Below the pieces are notes generated by a model. The model was given only the letters and a program-made list of their open reading frames with translations. It ran no database searches and was not told the origin of the DNA. Made by a program: the position numbers and the translations under genes. Positions 53,043 through 63,412 of a stretch of 64,000 bases of DNA are shown piece after piece. Each line of letters starts with the position of its first letter. Position 1 is the first letter of the stretch. Origin of the DNA: Blautia sp. (GTDB taxonomy: Bacteria > Bacillota > Clostridia > Lachnospirales > Lachnospiraceae); assembly GCA_030841965.1 (NCBI GenBank), contig JAUUSJ010000003.1, positions 1 through 64,000 on the forward strand, read 5' to 3'.

Positions 53043-53864
53043 TTGAGAGTAATAGAGCATTTTTTATGTGGAAAAGAAAACAACCCAGATACTTGCGAGG
53101 ATGGTCTAGTGATTGGCAAACATCTAATCGCAGTGATAGATGGTGTCACGTCAAAGGGAACTCGTTTATGGGACGGAAAAGCAAGTGGCTGTTATGCGAA
53201 AGATATTTTGGCAGAGTATTTACAGCAGGGGCAGGAGATAGAAAGACAGAATGCCGTCTGGCTATTGACAAATCTTGACCGTATTTTGAGTGAAAAAGTT
53301 GAAGATAATGTAAAATCTGTACAATCTCTTCCATGCGAAGAATACCCTAGAGCATCTATAATCATTTATAATGATATCTATAAAGAAATTTGGTCATACG
53401 GGGACTGCCAGTGTAGAATTAACGAGAGAGTTTATACACATTCAAAGAAAATAGATGAATTGAATGCGAAATTGCGTGCTTTTTATCTGGAATATCAAAT
53501 TTTGCAGGGAGTGAGTAGAGAAGAGCTTGAGCAAAATGACTTAGGGAGAAAGGCGATTGAACAAAATTTGATGATGCAATTTGCATTTGAAAATAAACAG
53601 GGATATTTTGGTTATCCTGTTTTAAATGGAATGGGAATTGAGGAATCTATGATAAGACGTTATCCTGTTGCGAGAGGAGATAGGGTCATATTGGCTAGCG
53701 ATGGATATCCGGTTTTAAGAGAAAATTTAAATGAGTCTGAGAAAGAGTTGGATGATATTAGGAAAAATGACCCGATGTGTTTTCGATTATATCGTTCTAC
53801 AAAGGGAATAAAAAAGGGAAATATAAGTTTTGACGATAGAGTTTTTTGCAGATTTGTTGTATGA
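53043..53864 (+). CDS. PP2C-like protein phosphatase
   Basis: 273 residues. EDGLVIGKHLIAVIDGVTSKG has the metal-binding DG of PPM/PP2C phosphatases, RASIIIYND and YGDCQCRIN the central strands with the second Gly-Asp, ILASDGYP the third, and DDRVFCRF the terminal acid pair. A long helical insert lies at about 140-185. The only start is TTG 53043, with a weak upstream GAAAAGAGATG. It would reverse phosphorylation by, or act beside, the kinase-like protein. A remnant of the same start recurs at 55768-55810. Confidence 0.72.
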   Translation: MRVIEHFLCGKENNPDTCEDGLVIGKHLIAVIDGVTSKGTRLWDGKASGCYAKDILAEYLQQGQEIERQNAVWLLTNLDRILSEKVEDNVKSVQSLPCEEYPRASIIIYNDIYKEIWSYGDCQCRINERVYTHSKKIDELNAKLRAFYLEYQILQGVSREELEQNDLGRKAIEQNLMMQFAFENKQGYFGYPVLNGMGIEESMIRRYPVARGDRVILASDGYPVLRENLNESEKELDDIRKNDPMCFRLYRSTKGIKKGNISFDDRVFCRFVV

Positions 53865-53986
53865 TGATGAATGTTTTTGAGAATTGCGGGAGCATATTAT
53901 GCGGAGCAATTCGGTATCATAGGGTCAAAAGGTATGGAGTAATCTTGTATATTTAGGGTGTTTTTGGGGAAAGGAGTGTGGATAGG

Positions 53987-55678
53987 ATGGCAAAAGTGAA
54001 TCTGCCATATGGCATTGACAATTTTGCAAAGGTGAGGGAAAGCAATTGCTATTATATTGATAAGACTGGATTTATTAAGGAGTTATTGAGTGAGACGTTT
54101 GATGTGAATTTAATTACCAGGCCGCGCCGTTTTGGAAAGACTCTTACGATGAGTATGATTGCAGAGTTTTTTGATATCCGCAAGGATAGTAAGAAGCTAT
54201 TTGAAGGGCTTGAAATTGCAAAGGACGCAGAATTTTGTTCGGAATGGATGAACGAATGGCCAGTGTTATTCTTGACTCTGAAAGATGTGGATGGGGATAG
54301 TTTTGAAGATGCGTATGGTTTATTGAAACAGACAGTTGCAAAGCTATGTATAGAGCATGATTATCTTTCTAATAGCGAAAAGATTACTCGAGCCGATAAG
54401 GAAACTTTTTCACTATTAGAATTTAAAAAAGGCAGTATCACAGATATTCAGTGTGCTCTGGACACGTTACTTCGTATGATGAAATCGCACTATGGAAAAG
54501 AAGTAATTTTGCTGATTGATGAATATGATGTTCCGCTCGCAAAAGCTAGTGACAATGGGTACTATAAAAATATGCTAAACATTATTAAAATATTGCTCGG
54601 CATGGCATGGAAGTCGAATCCCAATTTGAAGTTTGCTGTGGTAACTGGATGTCTTCGGATTGCAAAGGAAAGTATTTTCACAGGAGCGAACAATTTTATT
54701 TCTAATTCGATATCAGGGGAAAGCTATCAGGACTATTTTGGTTTTAAAGAATCGGAAGTAAGAAAATTGCTGGAAGTGGCGGAATTACAGAGTGCTTTGC
54801 CTGAAATGAAAAAGTGGTATGACGGGTATATCTTTGGTGGAAAAGAAATCTATTGTCCATGGGATGTGATTAATCATGTAAGAGCTTTAATGAAGAAACC
54901 AACTGCGAAGCCTGGAAATTATTGGCTGGACACGAGCCACAACAATATCATCCGGCGATTTATCGATAAGCCGCAGCTTAATGTGAACGATAAGTTTGAA
55001 ATATTGCTGGCGGGCGGCGTAATTCAGGAGTCAATCCGGGAGGATTTGACCTACGATATCGCTCATTCTACAGAGGATAATTTGTGGAGCATCCTTTACC
55101 TCACGGGCTATCTGACACAGGTTTTGCCCGAAGAATTGCCAGAGGAAATGAAACTAGAAGAGGGAAAAATGGCGCTACGTATTCCGAATGAAGAAGTGAA
55201 ATCTGTGTTTGGCGACACAGTGAAAAAGTGGTTTGAAGAAAGAATCGTTGCAAAAGACCGCACCGCCCTGTTTAAAGCATGGTGGGATGGTGAGCCAGAG
55301 AAATTGACGCAGGAGATCACGGATATCTTATTTGATACGATTAGTTATTTTGACTATAGGGAAGATTATTACCATGCGTTTGTCACGGGTATGTTCATAG
55401 GTGCGGGTTATGCAGTAAAATCTAATTACGAGCAGGGAACTGGTCGAGTGGATATTATTGTAAAGGAGCAGCGGCGCAGGCGGGCGCTTGTAATCGAGGC
55501 AAAATGGTCTGGACGGAAAGGAAAGAAGTATAGCCTGGAAAAAGAATGCGCAAATGCACTAGAACAGATTGAGAGGGAGCAGTATAAGAAAAACCTTGAG
55601 CTTGAAGGATATAAGAAAGTACTATGTTATGGAGCAGCGTTCCTCGGAAAGACGTGTTTAATAAAGATGGCGGATTAA
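53987..55678 (+). CDS. AAA-ATPase-like / PDDEXK_9 protein, group III
   Basis: 563 residues. NLPYGIDNFAKVRESNCYYIDKT, P-loop TRPRRFGKTLTMSMIAEFF, Walker B VILLIDEYDVPLAKA, KWYDGYIFGGKEIYCPWDV, and the nuclease-like core GRVDIIVKE and ALVIEAKW (D, E-x-K). It is clearly more distant than groups I and II are from their own partners. ATG 53987 follows GAAAGGAG; ATG 53978 would be too close to it. A terminator follows. Function unknown, as for the other four. Confidence 0.86.
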   Translation: MAKVNLPYGIDNFAKVRESNCYYIDKTGFIKELLSETFDVNLITRPRRFGKTLTMSMIAEFFDIRKDSKKLFEGLEIAKDAEFCSEWMNEWPVLFLTLKDVDGDSFEDAYGLLKQTVAKLCIEHDYLSNSEKITRADKETFSLLEFKKGSITDIQCALDTLLRMMKSHYGKEVILLIDEYDVPLAKASDNGYYKNMLNIIKILLGMAWKSNPNLKFAVVTGCLRIAKESIFTGANNFISNSISGESYQDYFGFKESEVRKLLEVAELQSALPEMKKWYDGYIFGGKEIYCPWDVINHVRALMKKPTAKPGNYWLDTSHNNIIRRFIDKPQLNVNDKFEILLAGGVIQESIREDLTYDIAHSTEDNLWSILYLTGYLTQVLPEELPEEMKLEEGKMALRIPNEEVKSVFGDTVKKWFEERIVAKDRTALFKAWWDGEPEKLTQEITDILFDTISYFDYREDYYHAFVTGMFIGAGYAVKSNYEQGTGRVDIIVKEQRRRRALVIEAKWSGRKGKKYSLEKECANALEQIEREQYKKNLELEGYKKVLCYGAAFLGKTCLIKMAD

Positions 55679-55690
55679 AAATGAATAGAA

Positions 55691-55756
55691 TGCCCTCTGG
55701 GAATTAGATATGCCAGTGAGAAACTGGATATTTGGTTTACAGGGGGTATTTTTTTA
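55691..55756 (+). terminator. intrinsic terminator
   Basis: TGCCCTCTG (55691-55699) pairs with CAGGGGGTA (55740-55748), followed by seven Ts. An inner stem CCAGT..ACTGG adds stability. It ends the group III gene. Confidence 0.65.
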
Positions 55757-55767
55757 TAGATACCTTA

Positions 55768-55810
55768 AGAGAAAAGAGATGAATTTTTGAGAGTAATAGA
55801 GTATTTTAAA
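55768..55810 (+). pseudogene. start of a second PP2C-like copy
   Basis: AGAAAAGAGATGAATTTTTG, then AGAGTAATAGAGTATTTT, matches 53024-53061 (the ribosome site and first six codons MRVIE) of the phosphatase gene, then diverges. It marks another duplicated and deleted copy of the module. From here to 56024 I see only an AT-rich region with one short stem (TTGCTAAG..CTTAGCAA) and no gene. Confidence 0.55.
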
Positions 55811-56024
55811 CTTTCCAATATAAAAAATACGATTAACTAAAAGTCAATATTGTGCAATAATAGTTCAAGATTAGGAATTTATATGAGCTGTAATTATCGC
55901 TAAAATGAACTTGTTTCTTGCTAAGATAGATTTTTACTTAGCAAAAAAAGAGAAATTTGGACTCGATGAGAAAATCAATTTTGTTAAGAGAATAAGTATA
56001 GAGTAGAAAGTGAGGAAATATAAA

Positions 56025-57071
56025 ATGGCTAAAGTTGCGTTAATTACAGGGATTACAGGGCAGGATGGCTCATATTTGGCGGAGTTTTTATTGGAGAAGG
56101 GATATGAGGTTCACGGTATTACTCGTCGTGCTTCTATCTCGAATACGGCTCGTATTGACCATTTGATGGGGAAGATTACACTTCATGATGGAGATTTATC
56201 GGATTCTTCTTCTTTGATACGTATTATCAATATCGTCCAACCGGATGAGATTTACAATTTGGCGGCACAGAGTCATGTGCAGGTATCTTTTGATGTTCCA
56301 GAGTATTCTGGTGATGTGGATGCCATCGGTGTGCTTCGTATTTTGGAGGCGGTTCGAGTTTTAAATCTCACGAAGAAGACGAAGGTTTATCAGGCATCTA
56401 CTTCTGAACTATATGGAAAGGTGGAGGAAGTTCCACAAAGAGAGACGACACCATTTCATCCATATAGCCCTTATGCTGTCGCAAAGCAGTATGGTTTTTG
56501 GATTACAAAGGAGTATCGAGAGGCGTATGGTATGTTTGCGGTGAACGGTATTTTGTTCAATCATGAGTCGGAGCGCCGCGGTGAAAATTTTGTTACAAGA
56601 AAGATTACTCTCGCAGCGGGAAGAATTGCCGAGGGCTTGCAAGACCATTTAGAGCTTGGAAATATGGATTCTCTTCGTGACTGGGGATATGCCAAGGATT
56701 ATGTGGAATGTATGTGGCTGATTATGCAGCAAGACGAGCCGGATGATTTTGTCATTGCCACGGGCGTACAGCATACTGTCCGTGATTTTACAGAGAAGGC
56801 TTTCCAAGCTAATGGTATTACGATTCGCTGGGAGGGCGAAGGCTTGGATGAGAAGGGTTATGATGTGGAGACAGGAAAAATGCTTGTCTGTGTAAATCCT
56901 GCATGGTTTAGACCTACGGATGTAGATAATCTATGGGGTGACCCAACGAAGGCAAAGACTGTGCTTGGATGGAATCCACAAAAAACAAGTTATGAGGAGC
57001 TCGTGCGTATTATGGCAGAGCATGACCGTGCATTGGCAAAGCAAGAGAAGGCTATGAGAAAAGTACAATAG
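56025..57071 (+). CDS. gmd: GDP-mannose 4,6-dehydratase
   Basis: 348 residues. [33 protein letters not shown] is the classic Gmd start; [15 protein letters not shown] contains the T-S-E active-site triad, and Y150-AVA-K154 completes it. [21 protein letters not shown] and [12 protein letters not shown] are Gmd-specific. It converts GDP-mannose to GDP-4-keto-6-deoxymannose, the substrate of the next enzyme. ATG 56025 has GAGG nine bases upstream. Codon use is less AT-rich than in the glycosyltransferases, like galE. Confidence 0.95.
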   Translation: MAKVALITGITGQDGSYLAEFLLEKGYEVHGITRRASISNTARIDHLMGKITLHDGDLSDSSSLIRIINIVQPDEIYNLAAQSHVQVSFDVPEYSGDVDAIGVLRILEAVRVLNLTKKTKVYQASTSELYGKVEEVPQRETTPFHPYSPYAVAKQYGFWITKEYREAYGMFAVNGILFNHESERRGENFVTRKITLAAGRIAEGLQDHLELGNMDSLRDWGYAKDYVECMWLIMQQDEPDDFVIATGVQHTVRDFTEKAFQANGITIRWEGEGLDEKGYDVETGKMLVCVNPAWFRPTDVDNLWGDPTKAKTVLGWNPQKTSYEELVRIMAEHDRALAKQEKAMRKVQ

Positions 57072-57170
57072 CAGAAAATATTAGATACTTTTAAATATTA
57101 GATGCTTTTATCTGTATAGAAAAGTTTTATGAGAGTTTATACCTGATGAAGGGAAAGGAAGGAATAAATC

Positions 57171-58115
57171 ATGATGGAAAAAGATGCAAAGATTTATGTC
57201 GCTGGACATCGCGGCATGGTAGGTTCTGCGATTGTCCGTGAGCTTGAGAGACAGGGATATACGAATATTATTACTAGGACACATAAGGAGCTTGATTTGA
57301 CAAGACAAGATAAAGTGGAGGAGTTTTTTGCCGCTGAGAAGCCAGAGTATGTCTTTCTTGCCGCTGCTAAGGTGGGAGGAATTGTCGCTAATCAGAGTGC
57401 TTTGGCGGATTTTATGTATGAAAATATGATTCTTGAGATGAATGTAATTCACTCCGCATGGCAAAATGGCTGTAAAAAGCTTGAGTTTCTCGGCTCGTCT
57501 TGTATTTATCCTCGCATGGCTCCACAGCCTATGAAGGAGGATTGTCTATTGACAAGTGAGCTTGAGAAGACGAATGAGGCATATGCGCTCGCCAAAATCA
57601 GTGGATTAAAATACTGTGAGTTTTTAAATAAGCAGTATGGAACGGATTATATCAGTGTTATGCCAACGAATTTATACGGTCCAAATGATAATTACCATCC
57701 GACACATTCTCATGTACTTCCAGCGTTAATTCGTCGTTTTCATGAGGCGAAAGAAAGCGGCGCCAAGTTTGTGACATGTTGGGGAGATGGCTCTCCGCTT
57801 CGTGAGTTTTTGTATGTGGATGACCTTGCAAATCTCTGTGTATTTTTGATGAATCATTATTCTGGAGATGAGACAGTCAATGCAGGTACTGGAAAGGAAT
57901 TGACAATCAAGGAGTTGACAGAGTTGGTGGCGAAGGTAGTTGGATATACAGGAGAGATTCGTTGGGATACAAGTAAGCCAAATGGAACTCCAAGAAAGCT
58001 TCTCGATGTTTCTAAGGCGACGAAACTTGGATGGACATATAAGACAGAGCTTGAGGAGGGAATTCGCCTATCCTACGAGGATTTCCTTCATAATCCGATG
58101 AGAGCAGAGAGATAA
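57171..58115 (+). CDS. fcl: GDP-L-fucose synthase
   Basis: 314 residues. [18 protein letters not shown] binds [36 protein letters not shown] with the catalytic Ser/Cys, Y138-ALA-K142 and [14 protein letters not shown] are diagnostic of the 3,5-epimerase/4-reductase. It completes GDP-L-fucose synthesis. AAGGAAGGAATAAATC precedes tandem ATGs at 57171 and 57174; the gap from gmd is about 100 bases. Confidence 0.95.
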   Translation: MMEKDAKIYVAGHRGMVGSAIVRELERQGYTNIITRTHKELDLTRQDKVEEFFAAEKPEYVFLAAAKVGGIVANQSALADFMYENMILEMNVIHSAWQNGCKKLEFLGSSCIYPRMAPQPMKEDCLLTSELEKTNEAYALAKISGLKYCEFLNKQYGTDYISVMPTNLYGPNDNYHPTHSHVLPALIRRFHEAKESGAKFVTCWGDGSPLREFLYVDDLANLCVFLMNHYSGDETVNAGTGKELTIKELTELVAKVVGYTGEIRWDTSKPNGTPRKLLDVSKATKLGWTYKTELEEGIRLSYEDFLHNPMRAER

Positions 58116-58133
58116 GAGACGGGAGAAAAGAGT

Positions 58134-59444
58134 ATGAATATTGTATTATTATCTGGAGGCTCTGGAAAACGATTATGGCCGCTTTCCAACGATATCCGCT
58201 CCAAGCAATTTATTAAGATTTTTAAGACAGAAGATGGAGAGTATGAGTCTATGGTACAGCGCGTCTACCATCAGATTAAGAAGGTGGACAGTGATGCGAC
58301 TGTGACGATTGCGACTAGCAAGACGCAGGTATCTGCAATTCACAATCAGCTTGGAGAAGAAGTGGGAATTTCGATTGAGCCATGTCGCCGTGATACATTT
58401 CCAGCGATTGCCTTGGCCTGTGCGTATCTTGTAGATGTACAAAAGGTTGATCCTGAGGAGTCGGTCGTTATCTGTCCAGTCGACCCGTATGTCGAGGATG
58501 ATTATTTTGAAATGTTAAAAAAGCTCGGCGAACAGGCGCAAAAAGGCGAAGCAAATCTCGTCCTTATGGGGATTGAGCCGACTTATCCGTCTGAAAAATA
58601 TGGCTATATTATTCCTGATAGTACAGATGAGGTTAGCAAAGTCTCTACCTTTAAGGAAAAGCCAACGCAAGATATCGCCAAGCAGTATATCGAGCATGGG
58701 GCATTGTGGAATGGCGGTGTGTTTGCCTATAAGCTCAAATATATATTAAAAAAGGCTCATGAGCTAATTGATTTTACCGATTATCAAGATTTATTTGATA
58801 AATATGAGACATTACAAAAGATTAGCTTTGACTATGCCGTTGTTGAGAAGGAAGAAAAGATTCAGGTTATGCGTTTTAAAGGTCAGTGGAAGGACCTTGG
58901 TACATGGAATACATTGACAGAGGCGATGGAAGAAAATAGCATTGGCGATGCCAGGATGAATGAGGAATGCCGTAATGTCCATATCATAAATGAGTTGGGG
59001 ATTCCTATCTTGGCGATGGGAATGCAGGATGTTGTTATTTCTGCCAGCCCGGAGGGAATTCTTGTCTCAGACAAACATCAGTCAAGCTATATTAAACCGT
59101 ATGTGGACGAGATTGACCAGCAGATTATGTTTGCTGAGAAGTCATGGGGAAGCTTTCGCGTATTGGATGTAGGGGAGCAAAGCTTGACGATTAAGGTGAC
59201 TTTAAATCCTGGTCATAGCATGAATTATCACAGTCATAAGCATCGTGATGAAGCCTGGGTCGTTGTTGTTGGAAATGGACGTACGATTGTGGACGGTATA
59301 GAAAGGAAAGTGCAGGTCGGTGATGTGATTACAATGCCAGTGGGGTGTCGCCATACGGTAGTTGCAGATACAGAGCTGCAGATGATTGAGGTGCAGATTG
59401 GTAAGGAGATAAATGTCTATGATAAACAAAAATACTCTCTCTAA
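58134..59444 (+). CDS. manC: mannose-1-phosphate guanylyltransferase with cupin domain
   Basis: 436 residues. LLSGGSGKRLWPLSND is the nucleotidyltransferase signature; FKEKPTQDIA and WNGGVFAYKL follow. From about residue 325 a cupin domain of the type II mannose-6-phosphate isomerase kind has SMNYHSHKHRDEAWVVVVGNG and MPVGCRHTV, with the metal His residues. It makes GDP-mannose from mannose-1-phosphate and GTP, and may also isomerise fructose-6-phosphate if bifunctional. It lies 18 bases after fcl; the next gene's long frame overlaps its end. Confidence 0.92.
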   Translation: MNIVLLSGGSGKRLWPLSNDIRSKQFIKIFKTEDGEYESMVQRVYHQIKKVDSDATVTIATSKTQVSAIHNQLGEEVGISIEPCRRDTFPAIALACAYLVDVQKVDPEESVVICPVDPYVEDDYFEMLKKLGEQAQKGEANLVLMGIEPTYPSEKYGYIIPDSTDEVSKVSTFKEKPTQDIAKQYIEHGALWNGGVFAYKLKYILKKAHELIDFTDYQDLFDKYETLQKISFDYAVVEKEEKIQVMRFKGQWKDLGTWNTLTEAMEENSIGDARMNEECRNVHIINELGIPILAMGMQDVVISASPEGILVSDKHQSSYIKPYVDEIDQQIMFAEKSWGSFRVLDVGEQSLTIKVTLNPGHSMNYHSHKHRDEAWVVVVGNGRTIVDGIERKVQVGDVITMPVGCRHTVVADTELQMIEVQIGKEINVYDKQKYSL

Positions 59445-59562
59445 TAGAAATTTCTGCCTGTCCAATCCGGAGAGAGTGAAGAGATGGAAGACATTTAAGA
59501 AGACAGAAAATCATAGTAAATACTGCGTTGAGACAGGCAAGATGACAGCGGAGGAAGAACAA

Positions 59563-61257
59563 ATGAGACAAAAATTAATAAAGCAATATCAGCGCTGGAA
59601 AAAAGAGGCGAGAGCGGATGTCGATATAGTAGAGGAATTAAGAGAGATGATGGATGATGAGACGAAGCTTGAGGATGCTTTTTACTGCAATTTGACCTTT
59701 GGAACTGGCGGATTGCGCGGTGTCATCGGAGCAGGTACAAACCGTATGAATATCTATACGGTTGCGAGAGCGTCTCAGGGAGTGGCGGATTATGTGATAA
59801 AACATTTTGAGCCAGAAAGACGGAAAATAGCAATCTCCTATGACAGTCGTATTAAGTCAGATTTATTTGCGAAAGTGGCGGCAGGCGTATTTGTTGCAAA
59901 TGGTATTTTTGTTTTTCTTTATCCGCAGATAATGCCGACACCTTGTTTATCTTTTGCCGTGAGAAGTCTAGGCTGTGCAGCTGGAATTATGGTGACAGCA
60001 TCGCATAATCCAAGTAAGTATAATGGCTATAAAGTTTACGGAGAAGACGGATGTCAGATTACGACAGAGGCGGCGAGAGAGATATTGGGAGAGATTGAAA
60101 AACTGGATATGTTTTCGGATGTGAAGAATTCTGATTTTGAGGATGGTTTGGCTACGGGAAGGATTTCGTACATAGAAGAAAAGATATATACGGATTTTAT
60201 TGAGGCGGTTAAGAGAGAATCCGTTTTATTTGGTGAAGAGGTAGATAAAAATATCTCCATTGTATATAGTCCGTTAAATGGAACGGGATTAAATCCAGTG
60301 ACGAGAACTCTGCGAGAAATGGGATATACGAATATTACTGTGGTGGATGAGCAAAGAGAGCCAGATGGAAATTTCCCGACCTGCCCACGTCCGAATCCAG
60401 AAGAAAAAGAGGCGATGGCTCTTGGTATAGAATATGCCAAGAGATATCATGCGGATTTATTGCTTGCCACTGACCCAGACTGTGACCGTGTCGGTATTGC
60501 AGTAAAGGGTAGAGATGGAGAGTATGTTTTACTTTCTGCGAATGAGACAGGAGTATTATTATTTGATTATATTTGTAGTCAGCGAGTAAAGCATGGCAAT
60601 CTGCCAGATGAGCCGGTTATGATGAAGACGATTGTAACGACGGATATGGGAGAGCAGATAGCGAGGCATTATGGTGTAAAGACAGTGAATGTCTTAACTG
60701 GATTTAAGTTTATCGGGGAACAGATTGGAGTTTTAGAAAAACAAGGAAGAGAAGAGAGTTATATTTTTGGTTTTGAGGAGAGCTATGGATATTTGTCTGG
60801 TACATATGTTCGAGATAAAGACGGGGTGAATGCCGCCTATTTGATATGTGAGATGTTTAGTTATTATGCGACGCGGGGGATTTCTCTGCTCGATAAACTG
60901 GATGAACTATATGATAGATATGGATTTTATTTGAATACTTTGCATTGCTATGAGTTTGAGGGAGCGACTGGTTTTGATAAAATGCAAAGGATTATGGGAA
61001 GCTTTCGAGAGGGGATAGAGAGCTTTGGAGGAAGGAAAGTCATTGAAATATTGGATTATAGTAAGGGAATAGAGCATTTGCCAAAATCAAATGTAGTGAA
61101 GTTTTTGTTGGAGCAAAACTGCTCTGTAGTCGTTCGACCTTCGGGTACGGAGCCGAAATTGAAGATATATGTTTCGGTTAATGCTAAGAATAGAAAGAAG
61201 GCTTTGGAGTTGGAGACGGAGGTTATGGCAGAAGTTGAGAGGATGTTAGAAGCTTAG
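59563..61257 (+). CDS. manB: phosphomannomutase / phosphoglucomutase
   Basis: 564 residues, the usual length of Firmicute alpha-phosphohexomutases. Domain 1 has GTGGLRGVIGAGTNRMN and VTASHNPSKYNGYKVYGEDG with phosphoserine 147; domain 2 the metal loop ATDPDCDRVG; domain 3 GFEESYGYL; domain 4 RPSGTEPKLKIY, which binds the phosphate. I start it at ATG 59563, where GGAGG is eight bases upstream; a longer frame reaching back to 59413 into manC adds an unconserved 50 residues. In this operon it should supply mannose-1-phosphate to ManC, but glucose-1-phosphate for UDP-glucose is also possible. Confidence 0.88.
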   Translation: MRQKLIKQYQRWKKEARADVDIVEELREMMDDETKLEDAFYCNLTFGTGGLRGVIGAGTNRMNIYTVARASQGVADYVIKHFEPERRKIAISYDSRIKSDLFAKVAAGVFVANGIFVFLYPQIMPTPCLSFAVRSLGCAAGIMVTASHNPSKYNGYKVYGEDGCQITTEAAREILGEIEKLDMFSDVKNSDFEDGLATGRISYIEEKIYTDFIEAVKRESVLFGEEVDKNISIVYSPLNGTGLNPVTRTLREMGYTNITVVDEQREPDGNFPTCPRPNPEEKEAMALGIEYAKRYHADLLLATDPDCDRVGIAVKGRDGEYVLLSANETGVLLFDYICSQRVKHGNLPDEPVMMKTIVTTDMGEQIARHYGVKTVNVLTGFKFIGEQIGVLEKQGREESYIFGFEESYGYLSGTYVRDKDGVNAAYLICEMFSYYATRGISLLDKLDELYDRYGFYLNTLHCYEFEGATGFDKMQRIMGSFREGIESFGGRKVIEILDYSKGIEHLPKSNVVKFLLEQNCSVVVRPSGTEPKLKIYVSVNAKNRKKALELETEVMAEVERMLEA

Positions 61258-61320
61258 CTTTGACAGGCAGAAGCGGAAAGTGTTTATAATCTGTGATTGA
61301 AAAATATTGAAAAAGGTATT

Positions 61321-61360
61321 AAAAGCATCTATTAGATTCGTCTGTATGGATGCTTTTTTT
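61321..61360 (+). terminator. intrinsic terminator after manB
   Basis: AAAAGCATC (61321-61329) pairs with GATGCTTTT (61349-61357), followed by a T-run. It ends the gmd-fcl-manC-manB operon. The remaining gap to 61584 shows only a possible promoter (TTGTAT, 18 bases, TATGAT near 61470-61500). Confidence 0.75.
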
Positions 61361-61584
61361 CTTTTTATATTGTTTGTATACAGTATGATGCTTTGCCGAG
61401 GATATTTTTCGGAAGTATTCAAAAGATGGTTTAGTTGAAATATTTGTAGTAAATAGTTAAAATAGCTTGTATGAGTTATCCTATATATGATATGATGAAA
61501 GAAAAAATTGGAAATATTAACGAGAAAATGTCGTTTTCTTGATGATAGTTCATTTTATAGGATAAAAAGGAGATATAAAATAAT

Positions 61585-63345
61585 ATGCTAGGATATCAAT
61601 TAAAAATAACAATTAAGAATAGTCATCCACCTATCTGGCGAAGGGTTATTGTTCCAGGTCGTATTACATTTTTTGATCTGGATGATATTATAGAAGCTTT
61701 ATTTGGATGGACACATTCCCATATGTTTGCTTTTTATTTCAGAGATTATGACATGGAGTTTACTGGAGCGCCGATAAAAGATGATGAGAGTAATGCATAT
61801 GAATGCATTGATGATTGGATGGAAGAGGGAGAGCGCTTTTCCTATACATACGATTTTGGCGATGATTGGGAACATATAGTTGAGGTGGAGAAGATTCTTG
61901 ATTATGATGAACGTTATCCAAAAGTAATCAAGTCAAAAGGTCCTAATATGATTGAAGACTGTGGCGGTTTATGGGGATTTTATGAGATTGCAAATGAAGC
62001 GGATTCTTTTGATATAAAGAAGATGAATGAGGAGTTTGAAACTTGGAATTTACCGGAAACAGATGAAGATAATATATTGATGGATGATATGCTGATGGGA
62101 GATCTTTCGATGGATGTTGAGTTACCAGAAAAATGGAGTTCTCTAATGGATGATATGATGGATGATATAATGAGTGGTAATCTCGAGCCGGTTTTAGAGA
62201 AAATGAAAATGTTTGAGGATGAAATTCGAGAGCAGCTTCCTGTCAGTGAGAGTCTGGAAGATGTCTTTTATAAGTATAAAAAAGATGAATTAAAGGAACT
62301 TGCAAAAATTATTGGTTTGGTTGGATATAGCAGGTGGAATAAAAGAGAACTGGCACAACATATAAAAAACAGTCTTCTTTCGGATGATGTTATGAAAAGG
62401 GTTTTCAGAAAATCCACAGAGAATGAAATCCGTACATTTTGGAATGCGATAGAAAAAAATGGAGCGACAGTTCCAGAAAATGTGGTAGTGGATTCTGCAT
62501 TGCTTATTAATTATGGAGAATATAATGAAGAACATTGGTTTTATCAAGTTCCAATCGATGTTCAAGAAAAATGTAGAGAAATCTTTACTCCAGAATTTCA
62601 ACAGGAATTAAATGAGAAATATGATTTCGTGAAATGTTTTGATGCAGCGATTTATTTATACGGTGTGATTTCAATTGATAAATTTACAGAGATATATAAT
62701 CATTATGAGCAGAAAGATATGACAAAGAGCCAGATAAAAGAATGGATAAATAAGTATATCGAAGAGGCACCATATATTATCAAGGGCGATTTGATGATGG
62801 ATGAAGAGCTTGTAGAGAGAGAGTTATATAAAGAAGCGATGAAACGACAGGAGAAATATACATACTATATTCCAGAAGATATAGAAGAATTTTTAGGATA
62901 TGGTATGTATCAGTGCCAAGAACCAGATGAGAATCTAGAGTTTCTTATTCCATATTTTCAAGAAAAGTATCATAAGACAGAGGCTGATGCAGTTAGGATA
63001 TTTTTTATGCTCCAAGATGGAATTCGTATGAATGCTACGGATGAGGAATTGGTTGCGGCGTTAATGGAAATGGGATGTGAGATTTCATCACAAAAGAAGG
63101 CAAGAGAAGTATTGAACCATATCCATAAAATGAGAAAATATACGAGAGTATGGGATTTCAAAGGTCATACTTGGCAGGAAGTGCAAGGCGAGACGAATAA
63201 GAGAGGGGCAGGATTCGGTGGCGAGAATAATAAGATTATTCCATTTCCTTCCAATCCATCTAAGAAATTATATCCAAATGACCCATGTCCCTGCGGAAGT
63301 GGAAAAAAATACAAACATTGTTGTGGAAGAAATAAAAAGAAGTAA
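61585..63345 (+). CDS. pRiA4b ORF3-like / SEC-C domain protein
   Basis: 586 residues. The N-terminal 180 residues are a plasmid pRiA4b ORF-3-like domain (YQLKITIKNSHPPIWRRVIVPG, TFFDLDDIIEALFGWTHSHMFAF, YTYDFGDDWEHIVEVEKI). A middle part has DELKELAKIIGLVGYSRWNK, a SAP/Rho-N-like helix pair. It ends with a SEC-C zinc motif, PNDPCPCGSGKKYKHCCG (C-x-C-x8-C-C). SEC-C motifs bind zinc and often mediate contacts with translation or secretion factors. Function unknown. AAAAGGAGAT precedes ATG 61585. It is a single-gene unit. Confidence 0.85.
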   Translation: MLGYQLKITIKNSHPPIWRRVIVPGRITFFDLDDIIEALFGWTHSHMFAFYFRDYDMEFTGAPIKDDESNAYECIDDWMEEGERFSYTYDFGDDWEHIVEVEKILDYDERYPKVIKSKGPNMIEDCGGLWGFYEIANEADSFDIKKMNEEFETWNLPETDEDNILMDDMLMGDLSMDVELPEKWSSLMDDMMDDIMSGNLEPVLEKMKMFEDEIREQLPVSESLEDVFYKYKKDELKELAKIIGLVGYSRWNKRELAQHIKNSLLSDDVMKRVFRKSTENEIRTFWNAIEKNGATVPENVVVDSALLINYGEYNEEHWFYQVPIDVQEKCREIFTPEFQQELNEKYDFVKCFDAAIYLYGVISIDKFTEIYNHYEQKDMTKSQIKEWINKYIEEAPYIIKGDLMMDEELVERELYKEAMKRQEKYTYYIPEDIEEFLGYGMYQCQEPDENLEFLIPYFQEKYHKTEADAVRIFFMLQDGIRMNATDEELVAALMEMGCEISSQKKAREVLNHIHKMRKYTRVWDFKGHTWQEVQGETNKRGAGFGGENNKIIPFPSNPSKKLYPNDPCPCGSGKKYKHCCGRNKKK

Positions 63346-63412
63346 TGGGAGGAGTTTTTGAGAGTAAAGAATAATCTAATGCCAAATCATTTTTAGAAGA
63401 TGTCGGGAAATA

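Noticed and set aside
55928..55951. Stem TTGCTAAG..CTTAGCAA considered as a terminator
   Set aside because: It is followed by an A-run, not a T-run, on the + strand, and no gene on the minus strand would use it.
57108..57464. Minus-strand frames within the fucose genes
   Set aside because: Antisense shadows of fcl; all conserved motifs are on the + strand.
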